Source: Haematobia irritans
Taxonomy: Eukaryota; Arthropoda; Insecta; Diptera; Muscidae
Assembly (NCBI RefSeq): GCF_050003625.1
Contig: NC_134401.1
Location: forward strand, 90,622,852-90,686,851
Length of the DNA stretch: 64,000 bases
Direction of reading: 5' to 3'
Part shown: piece by piece, positions 11,700 through 25,247 of the stretch
Layout: every line of letters starts with the position of its first letter
How positions within the stretch are numbered: position 1 is the first letter of the stretch
Translations under genes and position numbers: made by a program
The notes under the pieces: generated by a model
What the model was told of the DNA's origin: nothing
What the model saw: only the letters and a program-made list of their open reading frames with translations
Databases searched by the model: none

Positions 11700-13430
11700 A
11701 GTTAAGTAAAGTACATTTTAATTGGAGAGGAAGTGTTTTGCAAAATCAAAAAAAAAAAAAAAAACATCAAGAATTCTACAAGTCCACCAAATAATAACAA
11801 CACAACAATTAAAATTATTGGTGGAATTCTACTAATTGTGCCAACCGTGCTTGAGATCCAATTTTAGTTAGATTAGACCTGATATCAAAAATGAGGTCTA
11901 ATTAAATATAAAGCGATACAGTCTATACATGATTTAAACCATCGCTCCTCACGCATTTTCACACCTTTGTATATCCACTTGTATCCGATATATAATTTTT
12001 GGAATTCGAGTGTACTTAAGATCCTTCAATTTTTCGGGAATATCCTAATTTCAACATTTTCACATTTTTACCGGTTGTTAAAGATGATGGCCACGATACA
12101 CATGTTAACAAAAATATGAAATTTACGCAATTTCTCTAAACACCGCACAATAATTAATAGCAGTCAAAATAAAAACTTGCTTCGACAAAAAAAGTGTTTG
12201 CCATTCGAACAGACTATGACAAATAAGTCTCACCAATCGAGAACTACGCAAATTTTGCCGGTAACAAGTATCCGGCAATATAGCGAATATCAAAATAAAA
12301 ACATCCAACCTCGACAATGTCGTTTCGCACACATTTGTACAGATAGATAGACATACATATGTATTACCGCATATGTACATACACTTGTATAGAAATAATG
12401 TGAATATATTCATCAGCAAAACAAATGTGAAAAAGACCACGTATAAATATAATAAAAAAAATCAGCCAACTGAAAGGAAAGTAGAAATCAAAATAAAATA
12501 TGGAGAACCAAACAATCGAAAGAGAGAAGCGTAGATGTGTATTTTGAAATCTGTCCTCATTTTTGTTGTTCTTTTTTTTTCAATATTATCTATTCTAAAG
12601 GGAGGAAAGTTTACTTCGATACGTTTGGTACTAGAGCAGCATGTATATGTTATTGTACATCACATCATATTGAAACCATATTAAAACTAACGCATTTTTC
12701 TAGAAGTTATCATAGAAACATTTTATAAAATTCTCATTACTTGAAAAAAAATGTGGGTTATAGAGTCTAAGATTAAATTTATAATTGGTGGACATTAATG
12801 TCTGAGAATGTGTGGGACAATTAAGACTACGTCTACAAGAGGTTTGGGTCCAATATTTAACATAAGACTTGTAGATACTTGGAAAGATACTTAAGAAAGG
12901 TTGTATCAGTTCTTTTCTTTTTATTTAGCCTAGCTTACGTTCTACGCAAAAACAACTAAAATTTAGGGTTACTCTAAATTTCAAAAGCAAAAGTGGGCAT
13001 GGTGACGTCTACGGAACGATTGGAGGATATTCCGGATAAGTTTCAAGATTATTTTGGAGATGCTACCATTCAAAAATTAACTTCGATCTATCGGTATAAC
13101 AATTATTTCTTTATCGGTTCTGTTTAGCATCATGAACTCACCATTACAATTAGGAGGTGTGCACGTGAAAAAAATCTTACTCACGCACGATATGCTTGGT
13201 AGAACTCACCCACACTGATAAAAAGAAAATCCGTACTCTCGAATAAACAACTTGTAAAGTCTCGCCCTCGCGATCAGATATGTCTTGAATATTAGGAGTA
13301 ATTTACATAGGGGACCTGGCCATTGTCATTTGTATCGAACCGTAAGCTCGTACTGCATGACCAGAGGTTATGACGCCGGAGACATTTATAGACTAATCCC
13401 AAAGCATGTTCCAAATGAAAAGATAAATCA
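11700..13430. other. Intergenic, no recognisable gene
   Basis: This is AT-rich and includes an A-run at about 11,750. A 105-codon minus frame at 12,123-12,440 is low complexity and hydrophobic without family features. Confidence 0.4.
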
Positions 13431-13900
13431 ATGATGGCCGCCTTAAAAGCTACGGGACTTTGACAATTTGTAGCATTCGCCGGACCATAGTAAGATTCTT
13501 CAGGAGGAAGACCGAGCGATAGGGGAATGTTTCAAATGGCTCAGCTCAAACACGAGGCCGATGAGGCTACATACATGCACTGATAGTCGAATGAATATAG
13601 TGGAAATAACAATAGACATAGTACTGGTATGCCTCTGCAGGCTGCGAGCGAACAAAATTGATATGGGACGACAAGAGTAGTAAGAACTCTGGATTTCTAA
13701 TGGCGACACATAAGAGGATTTGAGACCATTAATAGGCATTATAACAGAACATAGCACAATTGGAAAACGCATGATTGTCTTAATAATTTATGATATTTGC
13801 AGATGGTGTTTGGACGCGGAGGCAACGGAAGACTCCCACTATTTTCTGTGTCAGTGTCGGCCATTATGATTTAGAAGAAATAAGATACTTGCCTTAATGA
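13430..13900 (+). mobile_element. Strongly decayed LINE 3' fragment
   Basis: Aligned by eye to the fragment at 8.4-8.7 kb, it keeps CTGCGAGCGAACAAAATTGA, TATGGGACGACAAGAG, GATTTGAGACCATTAATAGG and GCAGATGGTGTTTGGACGC (the zinc-knuckle region), but frames are broken by stops and indels. Left and right limits are approximate. Confidence 0.65.
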
Positions 13901-15437
13901 AGGCCTCTGGAAGAAAAACCTAGATCTTCGTTTGGAAACGCAAATATGATGGGATCAATCCCGACGGAGGAAGATTGATGTTCACGATGATGCATACTCC
14001 GTGAATATGCGTTTCGCAATATTTACTTATTCAGTTCATTAGCAACAAATCTATTATAAACTTTGATTGACTTCTTTGTTATATGACCATCACGTAATAT
14101 GGAAATGTTATTAGAGGTATTTTAAGAGAGCAAATTTATCCGTTTAGTAAAAATTATTAAAACACAATCGTATGAGTAAAAAAGTACAAATTTCAAAGTT
14201 TTTCACTTTCACATACATAAAGAGTAGTTCACATAACTAATCCAAAAGTTGATAAATCGCTTACATAAAAAGTCATCTGTTAATAATTATTTTGGAAGTG
14301 GAAAATTTGAAACGATAGCACGAAGAATGACTTTGAAGAAGTGCATATGCATATTACTTACTGAATGAATAAAATTTTCTTGAAAACTCACAGGCTTGTT
14401 CCGATGTAATTGTAATTTATATGATTATTTTCAATCATCTTTTGAATTTAATAGCTTTAATATCATTAAATTATATATGGAAGCTTTTAACCGAAACCTA
14501 TATGTTGAACCGTTTAACTATGAACCACATTTAGCGATTACAAAACAACTCAAAAATGAATTTGAGATACATTAGTAAAACCGTTGTGGAAAGTTGCCAA
14601 GGACACATGTAAACAAGTAATGGGTACAGACACAGGAGCTGTTATTTTTATATCCAACGCAACCATCCAAAAGAAGGAACCATGTTTTAAAGGTTGACTG
14701 ATTGACTACTCTATAATGAATATATTTTGTTTAGATAGGTTCATAACAATGCATTTGTTTAGTTAAATTTTTGTTTCCACTGCAATTATTGATCTCAACC
14801 ATTATTAAAATAAAAAAAAAATGAAATTTGTGTCGTGGTATTAAAAATATTATTTTATAATCAATTAGCAAATTATCAATATGATTTGTCACATTATAGG
14901 ATCTCAAAATCCACATTTGCCGAGATTTTAAATTTCTTTTAATAAGGCAAATTACAGTTGAAATCTAGTCAATCTGTATTTTGGAAGTGTAATGTGAAAC
15001 CCTTATTGAAGCTATTATTTTGTTTTTAAAATCTCTTATAATGTTTTGCATTTCACGTCAAGAAATATTGTAAAAACAAAGCACTTGTTTATACTGATAA
15101 TAGAATTGCATTTTGCAAAAAATAAGCTAATTTTTTTAGGTGCTAAAAATAAAATTTTAAAATGGAATGTCATGCGTCAAGTTTGTTTATTAAATGATTC
15201 TCCATGTACGCCGTAATGCTTGAAAATGAAACGTAACTGAATAGTATAAGAATAGTCGGAACTTAATATTATATGATGTTATTGTGATTAATGACGCGGT
15301 GGAATTTTAAGAGAATGAATAACCAAATAAATAAAAACAACTCTTATTAAATATATCACGGCTATGTTTTCCTAGCAAAGTGTTGATATTTTAGATTTCG
15401 GGCAAATTAAGATATGCCTATACGATGATGTTTAGTT
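13901..15437. other. Intergenic, nothing recognised
   Basis: AT-rich single-copy-looking DNA without inverted repeats, family motifs or coding frames that I can support. Confidence 0.35.
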
Positions 15438-15445
15438 GTCTAAAC

Positions 15446-16210
15446 CAGGGCTGCCAATTTTGCCGATTTATCGTCATTTTGACAATTTTTGGCTCAAAAA
15501 ATAGCAGTTTCCGATTTTTGCCTCGAAAAGGACGATATTTACTCCGTTCAAAAAATTGGGAAAATCAAGTGATTTCGAAATATGAACCGATTTCGATTAA
15601 ATTTTGCTTACTTTAAGGATGCTTAGTTATCTTGTATTAAATTTGAAGACGACCGGTTAGTAAATAGGCTCAATACGACGGCATTTGTTGAAATCGGGCG
15701 ATACATGTGTGTGGGGGCTATATCTAAATTTGATCCAATTTTTTCCAAATTCAAAAGCGTTCGTCCTTGTGCCAAAAAACACTGAACCAAGTTTCATCAA
15801 AATAATTTCGACCGGAATCTTGCGAACAATACATAGACAGACCGACCGATGAAGGGACGAATACGAATAGATCGACTCAGGAGGTGATTCCGAGTCGATC
15901 AGTATGTTTTATGGAGTCTATAATCAATATTTCTGGTAGGCACATTTTTTACAGATCAAAGTTATTATACCCTAACCTAACTTTTCGGTTATGACTTACT
16001 CAGAATGCGTAATACAAAAATTTACTAAATATAGTAGAATTGTGTGTCTTTATATGAAATGAATACCTTCGCTTTTAACCAAAACATATGTTTTATTTTA
16101 ATATTATTTAAATTCCCGATTTTTGACGATTTTTAAAAAGCAAGTGCCGATTATGACGATTTTTTCGAGAAAAAGTGACGATTTTTCTTAAAATTTTATT
16201 GGCAGCCTTG
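15446..16210. mobile_element. Non-autonomous hAT element with perfect 8-bp target duplication
   Basis: The ends are CAGGGCTGCCAATTTTGCC and ATTGGCAGCCTTG. The 8-bp sequence GTCTAAAC flanks both sides (15,438-15,445 and 16,211-16,218). Subterminal GATTT-CGTCA / TGACGATTTTT words are inverted. Its centre (about 15,600-15,975) carries a piece of the GACCGACCGA/ATCGACTCAG-type repeat related to families F1-F3. Confidence 0.9.
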
Positions 16211-16218
16211 GTCTAAAC

Positions 16219-16780
16219 CCATTTCTGGTCCTAACCTCAAAAGTATGTGGTATAAAGGAAAATTTCAAAAATACAGAGCCAGCATAAAAATCGTTACCAA
16301 ATTCCATATATCAACACATTGATAATTAAAAAAAATCTACTTCAAATATGTCGATCAGATTTTTACTTTCAAGGCAATTATTGCCAACATCGGAAGTCTA
16401 TTATTCGTTTTTGAGTAAAGTCAAAAGTCGATTCGATTGATGTTAGCCACGACTTTGTTGACAAAATCCATTTTATTGTTGTCAAAAATGGATTCCCCTT
16501 TCCTCCTAAATATTGAACTCATCATAAGTGATCTTAGCATACCAGTGGAATTTGTATACACAAATTTTATTCATACTCTTCTTTTCATGAAGTTAGCAAA
16601 AACCGGAGAAGAACACATTGAAGGTAGATTAAAGAGTTATTTTGGTAAATTTGGTAATGTTTCGTCCATTTTTAACCCCCAGAAATAGAATCATCAAAAA
16701 TGCCCATTTTAAATATAATTTTCGAAGTCAAAAATAAAGAAAATAAAAATTTGTATAGTCTTCGTCGGTATGCACTAGTA
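16219..16780. other. Intergenic, nothing recognised
   Basis: An 83-codon plus frame (16,437-16,688) has no family motif. Confidence 0.35.
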
Positions 16781-16781
16781 C

Positions 16782-17050
16782 ACAGAAAAAAATGTCATAA
16801 AAAATTTTCCAATTAAAATTTCAATTGAGTTTTAAAAAATATTTAATTAAAAATTTTATTGATTCAACAAATTTTTTTTAACAGCAACAAAAATGAATCA
16901 CAAAAATTGATAGTATCAATTAAACTTAATTAATTGATTTTTTTTATCAATTCTTTAATTCATACTATCATTTCTGTGATTGCAGACATTTCAATTAAAA
17001 AAAATAATTGGATTAATTAATTTCGTGATTGAATCAGAAATTTGTGTGTA
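16782..17050. mobile_element. AATT-rich palindromic MITE-like element (copy 1)
   Basis: It starts ACACAGAAAAAAATGTC and ends AATCAGAAATTTGTGTGTAG, with an interior of TCAATTAAAAAATTAATTGA-type words. Related copies lie at about 47,818-48,350 and 53,316-53,785. Confidence 0.55.
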
Positions 17051-20000
17051 GTGAAATTTCACGAAGCGAGAATAATATCAAAAACGTGATCCTGAAAAAC
17101 ATCTTGAGCATGATTAAAGTCATCATTGAAATTGTTATCGTGGCTAACATCATGAGCTTGACTTAAAGGCGAGTCCGTGTTTGATTGGTGAAAGTGATTA
17201 AAATAGACAACATGATAATATTCGTGAGCAAGGGTACAATAGAGAGTTTTATAGCCTCCAATTGCTACCATCTCAATAAAAATATTGACTATAATTTGTA
17301 TTAATAACTTGAGGAATAAATATGTTTCGGTTTGTAGTCATATGCAAATGTGTGAGATGGGGAATGAAAATTTTACTCACTTGCACATCTCTAATGACAA
17401 AAACCTTCATATTCCAGCTCATCACATACAAATTTTCTATATAAGTTCTCATTTAATTTTTAATCTTTTCAGTTGTGCAACATTCATAATATACGATAGC
17501 AACAAAAACTTATAATTCTGGATTTTATGAAAAATGTAGGCATGAATTGTAGACTTGGGAAAAGAAGATTAACTAGTTTGATTTACAGTTGCATGGCTTG
17601 TTTAAATAATTGTCATAAACACAAATAAGTGAGGATGCCAATAAATGCATTGACCAATGCTGCTATCACTTGTATGAAGAGCATTTCAAATAAACCAGAA
17701 TTTATCATTTGATGGGGGGTTTTTAAAATTACCCTCACCAATGTGTGGCCTTATGTGTGTGCACACTGCATGCTATTGCAAATTTGCCACCTCCATCGTA
17801 GCCGGCCGCCAACTTGTCTTTCTTGTTTGCTCTATACCTTCATTCTTTGGAAGGAGGGGGTTTGTTTCATTTGTTGACTTCTTATTTTCTTTCGATTATG
17901 CGCTGCACTATATTTGTGTTGCAAACTGCATTTTCTCCATCAGTTTTTCCAACAAAACGACGACGATTGTCGCTCTTGCACCTACACAACTTTAAGTTTT
18001 GGGGCCTGTTGGTGTTGTTATAGCAATAGTCGTTGTCGTTAACAAGCAGGGCATAGCTTTGAAGAGCTTGTGTATGTACATATGTAAGCAAATATGAGAA
18101 AATATTAGTGTGTGTGTCAAGTGAAAAAAGTTTATTGACTTTTTGACCTCTAAACATTAAAAAAACTGCAATGCACTGCTGGCGTAAGCTGAGCGGATTC
18201 TCTATGTTTTTACACAATTGTTAGTTCTTGAAAACAAAATTAATAAAATAAAATGTAGGATTTTTCTATAGCACCATTAATTAAAGAAAAATATTGATGA
18301 CCATAAGACATTTTGCAGTGAACTTAGAAAACAGAAAGGATATAATCAAGGCTACAAATTATATTAGACCGATATATTGGGTATTATCGATTCATTTTAA
18401 TAAAAGGTGCATGTGGATATTATTGTTTTGTTTTGAAAAAACATATACATATTAAAAAAAAAAAATAAAATAAAATTTAGTTGCATTTAAGTAAAACATC
18501 AAGGCAAATATAAGCTTTTCCATGCATAAACATGGATATTTTACATTGTTTTATTAACATAACCAACAAATTATCATTGTTTTGATTTCAGCTTCCATGT
18601 CCATAAGGTTCAATTAATAATTAATTATAAATAAAAGCGGAGCAATTTTTGACCAGGCTCAGGTTTGAAATTAAACATATATTTATAAAAATCTATATTG
18701 GAGATCGGTCAAAAAGGGGCATTTGGCATTAACTAGGGTATCTAAACTATAAAGTAGGCAAATGTAATGAAAATTTAATTGTTACTTTTCTGACATGTTC
18801 GACTTGCCACTGACTGGTCAATTGCCAAATAAGTAGACAACAAGGTTTCTTTATCCGTAATCCAAGTACAACCATCCAAGAATGTCTGGTCGATCCTTTT
18901 TACTAGAGAGCGAAATTCAGCGATACAAAATAGAATTTCAACGGGAAAAGGTACTAGGTTCTCAGATTCCGGCCACAGGTCATATCACGAGACGGCAGAC
19001 AAAGATAATTTTGGCAAAACTAAGATCATAGATAGATAATAGTGTAGCTGTCTTCCATCAAAGGGCATATCACAGGCGCTATCGGCTCGAAATATCCTAT
19101 TTTCCTACATCGTCAGGTCCAGCGATACAAAACAGAGGGAATATAGATCAAGCGAATTTGAACAAGATTCAGAGGATACTGTAGTGGAAGCCGTAAGAAG
19201 GTATGAGCATGTCACTACAGGAAAGCGACCAAACCTAAACTAAGAAAATGCAGTTGCCTCACAATATGAAATCAATCTCTGGATAAGTACACAAGGAAGC
19301 CCTCCTTGTCCAAGGACTGTAACAACCTCAAGGAGTTACAAGTATAACAGCAATCTATTTATCGAGTACATAAAGATCAATAAATAAATGAAAACTTACA
19401 AATTATTTTTCACAATGGTTCGATTTTTAGCAAATATGGTACATATTTTTCTATGTGGTGGATGAAAGAATTCTTGGCGTTTTGGAATATTTTTTTACAA
19501 TTTCATCGAATTTCAGTACAGAGTAATTTGAATACAATAATGAAATTTACTCACAAAAAAATCATAAGTGATATTTTTATGCTAATATTTTAATTGTTGA
19601 CTTCTTTGAAAAAATAAAAAAAAAAAAAACATTTTTCCACACCAACTTCCATAATTTGATTAAAAAAGTTCGAAATGAGAGTTTTTAAAATCAGGTAGAA
19701 TTTTTGCGGAATTTTCTTAAAGTTTTAGTAAAATATATTTTATTAGTGTGCTTATCGGGCCATCGATTGTAAAGTAGTTCCTAATCTACGCACATCTGTT
19801 GACCTTCTCTGGTTTCTCCTTGTGAACATGTGTGATTTTCGTTGGTCGTATAACATTTTGAAGTTGAAGGAAGCGTATGAATTTATTGATAGCAACTGTG
19901 TTACTTAGCCGGAATATAATTCAGCTTGGTGTATACAGAATAAGCCATTATTTGGGGAAGTTGAAGGCGATCTTGAGATAGGTGTTTCGAAAGGTTCCAA

Positions 20001-21478
20001 TCAAATTTATATGTCACCTTTGTTTGCCACGGTTGATTTGACAACATATAACAAAATGTAGAATCTTCAATAATCGGCAAAGAGAAATCCAAAAAAGGTC
20101 TGTCTTGCTAAAATTCGTATAAAACTATATGTCGACATTTAATGTTTTACTATTATTCTATTACAAAGATTTAGAAAAGAAGAATTTCCGTCATTCACAT
20201 GAAAGGCAATTTCTCTGATTTCTATTTAAATTAAGTACCAAAAACATTGTTTACACAACTTTACTTATCTCAACAGCTATGTTTTTAAATGGATAGGCGC
20301 CTATATCTATCATCTTTGGTGTAAACTATTGGAACACATAACCACCGTATAAATAGTGCTTTCTACAAATAATACTGTCAACCAAGATTTAGATAGGAGC
20401 CCACACTACAAGTAATATGTAACCCTGTAAAGTATTGCGCATTCGAATATTCTATTAAGAGACGCCCTGAAAACTAATGCATTTAATATTCTCACTGCGG
20501 TCGGTCGACGTGGGGGGAAAATAAACAACAACAGCTGATACCCAGGCACGGAAAATGAAGCCAATGGTGAGTGAGTGTGTATGCCAGAAGATTTGAAAGC
20601 ATAGAAAGAAAAAAACAACGTGGTTACGTGCTAGAAAACACAACATCGATTTGTATGGTCAGTATGGCAGGTAGTTGGTAAGGGCTGATGGAAAAGTACC
20701 AAGTACCAAGCAAGATATGTAAAAACTTATGGAGATTTCCAGAAAGTCATTGTACACGTGGTCTTATGCCGGGAAGCGAAAATTTCGTAGCTTTGAATTC
20801 AAATGTTATGCTTTATTTTCACCTTAAAGGCGTCGTAATATTTTAAGTTAAAATACATTCCCTTGTAAATTGATAATGATTGCTGGTATCCACCTCCCCA
20901 TCATGGAGAAATAACTCCCAATTGAATACATAACACAATCCCATGGTAATCCATAAATATACATTTGATGTTATCACATACGTACATACGTCTTCTATAG
21001 ATATGTCTGTTTAACCGGCTTTTTTCTCGTTTCTTTTTTAGTTTAAAAATAAGTTTCTCACTTTTCGGTTTTGAAAAATTTTCACAATTTCACAGGATAT
21101 TTAGATTGTTTAATTGTATTGTGATTATATTAACTTTAATCAATGATAAAAAATAAGTGTATCAGGTTTTGAATTATTTATCGAGCGGTGGCGATGATCC
21201 GCTAAATTTACTTCGTGTTGTGTTTTGTTTGTGAGTTTTAGACGAACTGTCAAATATTTTGGAAAAACGATTAATGTTCTATGAATGAATCGATAAATTC
21301 GATTGCTCTATGCTTGTAATCGATATCGCTGATATCGATATATGTATATTGCGCCGTTATTACATTACTGCCCATTTGATTTTGTTCGTACAGAAAAGAG
21401 AGCTTCAGTCGTTGCAATTAGTTGTACAATCCTAGTTTGCAAAAAAAAAATGATGCCAATAAAAACACAAACATTTAA
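17051..21478. other. Intergenic, mostly without recognisable features
   Basis: Short open frames (17,741-18,217 on either strand and others) lack family features. A moderately GC-richer stretch at about 18,850-19,320 may be decayed retroelement DNA, but I see no domain in it. Confidence 0.35.
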
Positions 21479-21720
21479 TGCTCTTTACAGACTATCAGTT
21501 ATTCCGGACGACATTGCTCGTGTCGAACATATCCCATATATTGTGCACATTATAAGTTAAGTCCGAAGGTATTATCGATACTGCTGCATGTTTATGGTAT
21601 CGATAATACATTTACCGATTAATTAGTCATCGCCGACAAGTCGTATCGATCCGACACACTGTAAGATTCTTTACAAACACCGACATTCCGTCCGGAATAA
21701 CTGATATTCTGTAAAGCGCA
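21479..21720. mobile_element. Foldback element (242 bp) with internal smaller palindromes
   Basis: Arms 21,479-21,514 and 21,685-21,720 are inverted copies (TGCTCTTTACAG... / ...CTGTAAAGCGCA, sharing CAGTTATTCCGGACG). The interior holds a second inverted pair, GGTATTATCGATACTG and GGTATCGATAATA. Confidence 0.75.
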
Positions 21721-21829
21721 TAAGAAATGCTAAATTTCAAAAATATAAAAAATAGATTTTCAGTTGAGATGTTTTAGTTTGACAGTTACCATGAAAACTA
21801 GAAATTTCCATTTACACTAAATTCAAATA

Positions 21830-21860
21830 CAGTCGAATCTCGGTTTAACGGACAATATAT
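21830..21860 (+). mobile_element. Solo terminus resembling a pogo/Tigger-type TIR
   Basis: TA followed by CAGTCGAATCTCGGTTTAAC resembles pogo-family ends (CAGT-GAA-CTCG-TTAAC). No matching opposite terminus or transposase is found. Confidence 0.4.
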
Positions 21861-22054
21861 TGTCAGGCCCTTTCGTTATTTAAAAAAATTCGTTATACGG
21901 TATTCTCACCAAGCATGTTTTGGTGTTTGAAATGTTTTCCCTTTATAAGCCCTTTTCGTTCGATTCGTTTACGTCATACTAAAAAACGAGTTCAAAACAC
22001 AAGTTTTCCTCCAAAACACGTCAATTTTAGAATGTGAACCCACCTAATTTGGAA

Positions 22055-23390
22055 TATACCCCGAATAACATACCCTATTAAAAATATCCCTGCCAACATT
22101 TTATGAATTTGGGGGCGCTTCCGAGAATCCCCACTACGTCGAAAACAATCATCTACGACATCAAAAACTCGTCGGAAAAGCGCCGTCACTATTGAGAAGT
22201 TGTACCACGTCAAGTTACTACGAAAAAGTTTCTCATCAGTGCAATTATTATGTGCCTATTTAGATCAATTTCGAAGGGCACTAATAAGAACCCCTTCAAA
22301 CTATCAGAAAAAGTGCATTTTAAGGTAATTGTAGAAGAATCATTGTGGTCAAGTAAAACACGATTGTGTAGATGTTTATTGATGTTTATTTATAATTTCT
22401 TATAAATATAACATTTTTCGGTTTATCTCATCACATTTAACATATTTTTTTTGCATTAATAAAAGAATGATGTTGAGTTTTAAGTAGCAAGTTACATATT
22501 GCAGCGTCTATCAGCCAGTTTGTTTATTTTCGATGGAGACAGCGTGTGCGGAAAAATATTTGAAAAACGATCACTTTATTCTATTTTGAAAGTCGAAAAT
22601 TGTTCACCATATACCTTTCACAATTTTAAGCGTAATATCTTTGTTTTCAGAACTTTATTTTCGTTTTTATTTAAATAAAATATAACAAGCTGGTTGCGCT
22701 TGGCGTTTCACAAAAAATAAAATGGTTCTTCTAACAGTAGTGATGGCAAAATACTTTCATGTACATTTTGTACTTTTTGATATGCTTCCCCCATCACAGT
22801 TCGCGATGGTTGTGGTGACATTTACGAGTCTGTGGTAGCGATGAGGATGATTGTTTGAAGGGGCTCTTATTGGCGTCCTTCTAAATGTATCCAGAAGGGC
22901 AACTAATAATTGCACTCATGCGATACTTTTTTGTAGTAACTTGGCGTGGTACAACTTCTCAATAGTGACGGCGTTTTTCCGAGGAGTTTTGGATATCGTA
23001 TACGACTGTTTTCGACGTAGTGGGGATTCTCAGAAGCGACCCCAACTTCAAAAAATGTTGGCAGGGTAATGTATATTATATAAATCAGTTATTTAATACA
23101 ATAATTATTTACTTTTATTATGTATATTAATGTTGCCGCTTGCCTCTACAATGCCTACTTGGCGCTGAGGCCTATAAAAGAATGAATTTACTTGTTTTAC
23201 TTGACCACAATGATTCTTTTACAACTATCTTAAAATGCACTTTTTCTGATTGTTTGAAGGTGCTCCTAAATTTATCCCAAAAGGCATCTAATAATTGCAC
23301 TCATGCGATACTTTTTTTGTAGTAACTTGACGTGGTACAACTTCTCAATAGTGACGGCGTTTTTCCGAGGAGTTTTGGCAGGGCAGGTGC
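22055..23390. repeat. Three copies of an unclassified repeat, one inverted
   Basis: Copy 1 (22,055-22,345) is on the minus strand; copies 2 (22,845-23,070) and 3 (23,190-23,385) are on the plus strand. Shared landmarks are TAACTTG-CGTGGTACAACTT, CTCAATAGTGACGGCGTTTT, CCGAGGAGTTTTGG and a right edge TGGCAGGG. A fourth diverged piece is at 28,186-28,290. Confidence 0.7.
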
Positions 23391-23431
23391 CGAAATTAAA
23401 TTACAGAGGCACTTAAAAAATATTACTGCAA

Positions 23432-23880
23432 CAGAGAATGAAGCCGCCGAGTCGCGCCGCCGATTTCAGTCGCCGCCGACCATTTTTTGCCAATCGACGC
23501 CGCCGCCGAATATGTCGACTCATCTCGACTCAAATTTAGCCGCCAAGTAATCAAAAATATCGATTTAAATCAGAAAATTTTTTATTAAATTGTCGTATTT
23601 TTTCCAAAATTTTGAACACAACCAATCATATTTAATCTGCTATAATAATTTAGCAAAAATTTAGCTCAGAAAATTTGAACGAAAAGTAAATTTGTTTGAA
23701 AGATAGGTTGTACAACTAATTTCATTACCATTCGATTAACTTCAAATTGATTTTATAATGGATAATTGTCCGCTGTCGAGTGAACAAATTTATATCGGCT
23801 CAGCCGTCAAGCCGCCTCCGCCGGAGGCAAAAATTTAGTGTCCGCCGCCGCCGACAAAAATGGGTCGGCTTCATTCTCTG
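23432..23880. mobile_element. GC-rich hAT MITE with perfect 8-bp target duplication
   Basis: The ends are CAGAGAATGAAGCCG and CGGCTTCATTCTCTG, flanked by TACTGCAA on both sides (23,424-23,431 and 23,881-23,888). The 449-bp element carries GCC/GCCGCC triplet runs just inside each end and an AT-rich centre. No transposase. Confidence 0.92.
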
Positions 23881-24127
23881 TACTGCAAATAAACCTTAAA
23901 AACTGAAGAAATTGTTCCATATATCTAGGTTAGGTTAGATTGAAAAGAAGATCCAAGATTTGCTCTCTCATGAAGGCCTCTCAGTAATGATTTTGAAATG
24001 CATTTGTATTTCATAGTTTCTCTTTAGCTTTAAGAAGGAGGTTCCTTGTCAATGTGCTAAATATAGAATCGGGTAGCACTCATTAATAAGAGAAAAATTC
24101 ACCACTGTTTTACTGAGTAATCCATTA

Positions 24128-25128
24128 CGAGATGATAGGTTAGGTCACACGGATGAAAAAGACTGTTTTTCATATGTTTGGCTATAAACATTATATGTTT
24201 GGAACACAAATTTTTAAACACAATATTTTTGAGTGCAAGCATATAATGTTCATAAACTAGCATAACATGTTTGGGACATATATGTTAATATGTTAGAACA
24301 TATTATGTTTGTGACATAAAATGTTTGTAAATATAATATGCTTGGATGCAAACATATATTAATTTAGAAATAGCCTATAAACATGTATGTGTTTAGTAGC
24401 TTGGAGCGCTATTTAACAGGGAGCGATATTGAATTAAGTTGGTGGTTCTTGCTTATTATTACAAAATTAACATTTTATTTTCCCTTGGGCAATTGATCAG
24501 CTACTTCTTTGATCCTTACAAACTGTGTGGTCCGCTGTTCGAATCCCCGTCCGGCAAAAGGTAAAATTAAAATAAAAAAAATCATAAAATTTAATAATTT
24601 CTTCTACAATGTTTGTATTACAGAAAAAGGTGCTAAGAACTAAAAAATCTCGTGGAAGTGAGAAAGATGTGAGGGAATATACAATTAGGCAGAAACAAAA
24701 TTGTGAGCATTCAGGTCGAAAACCTATGTTGTTAGCACCTATATTACCTGTTTATTTTCATAATTCATTATGATTGTAAATATATAAATAAATAAATAAA
24801 ATTTTGAGCACAATATTGTTTGGGAGAATTTTTTTTAAGCATATAATATTTTTGGGTGCAAAATGCTTCCAAACATATTATATGTTCACATAATAACATA
24901 TTGTTTTTTGGAAGACAACATTATTGAATTTGGATGCAAAAATACAAAATGTTTGGAACTTAGACTAACCAAACATATATTGTTTAGAACAATATGCTTT
25001 CAAACATATTATATATTGGAAGAGATCAAACATATAAATGTTTGGGCAATACCAAAAAATGTATATGCTTGAAGCAAAATATGTTTGGGAGTATATGTTA
25101 CAGAAGCGATTTTTTGTGAGGGTGCAGG
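24128..25128. mobile_element. Repeated 1-kb element, copy A
   Basis: The left edge is CACACGGATGAAAAAGACTG and the right edge AGCGATTTTTTGTGAGGGTG; both subterminal regions are dense in AAACATAT/ATATGTTT words in both orientations. The centre includes TTGGAGCGCTATTTAACAGG and a tRNA-like block ending GTTCGAATCCCCGTCCGGCA. Copy B is at 25,248, and a partial third copy of the centre at about 26,722-26,870. No transposase is present. Superfamily unresolved. Confidence 0.7.
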
Positions 25129-25247
25129 TACAGTGGCAGCCCGATATTACAGGCTCACTTAGACTATTCAGTCCATTGTGATACCACAGTGGTGAACTTT
25201 TCTCTTATCACTGAGTGCTGCCCGATTCTATGTTAAGCTCAATGATA

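Noticed and set aside
12123..12440. 105-codon minus frame as a small membrane protein gene
   Set aside because: Hydrophobic and Cys-rich by composition but without ATG context, splice sites or similarity I can name.
17741..18217. Possible small gene with frames on both strands
   Set aside because: Overlapping frames of similar length on both strands and no conserved motif; likely chance in a locally GC-richer stretch.
24537..24560. tRNA gene
   Set aside because: The T-arm/acceptor-like block lacks a convincing D-arm, anticodon arm and 5' acceptor strand, and it recurs inside a repeated element.
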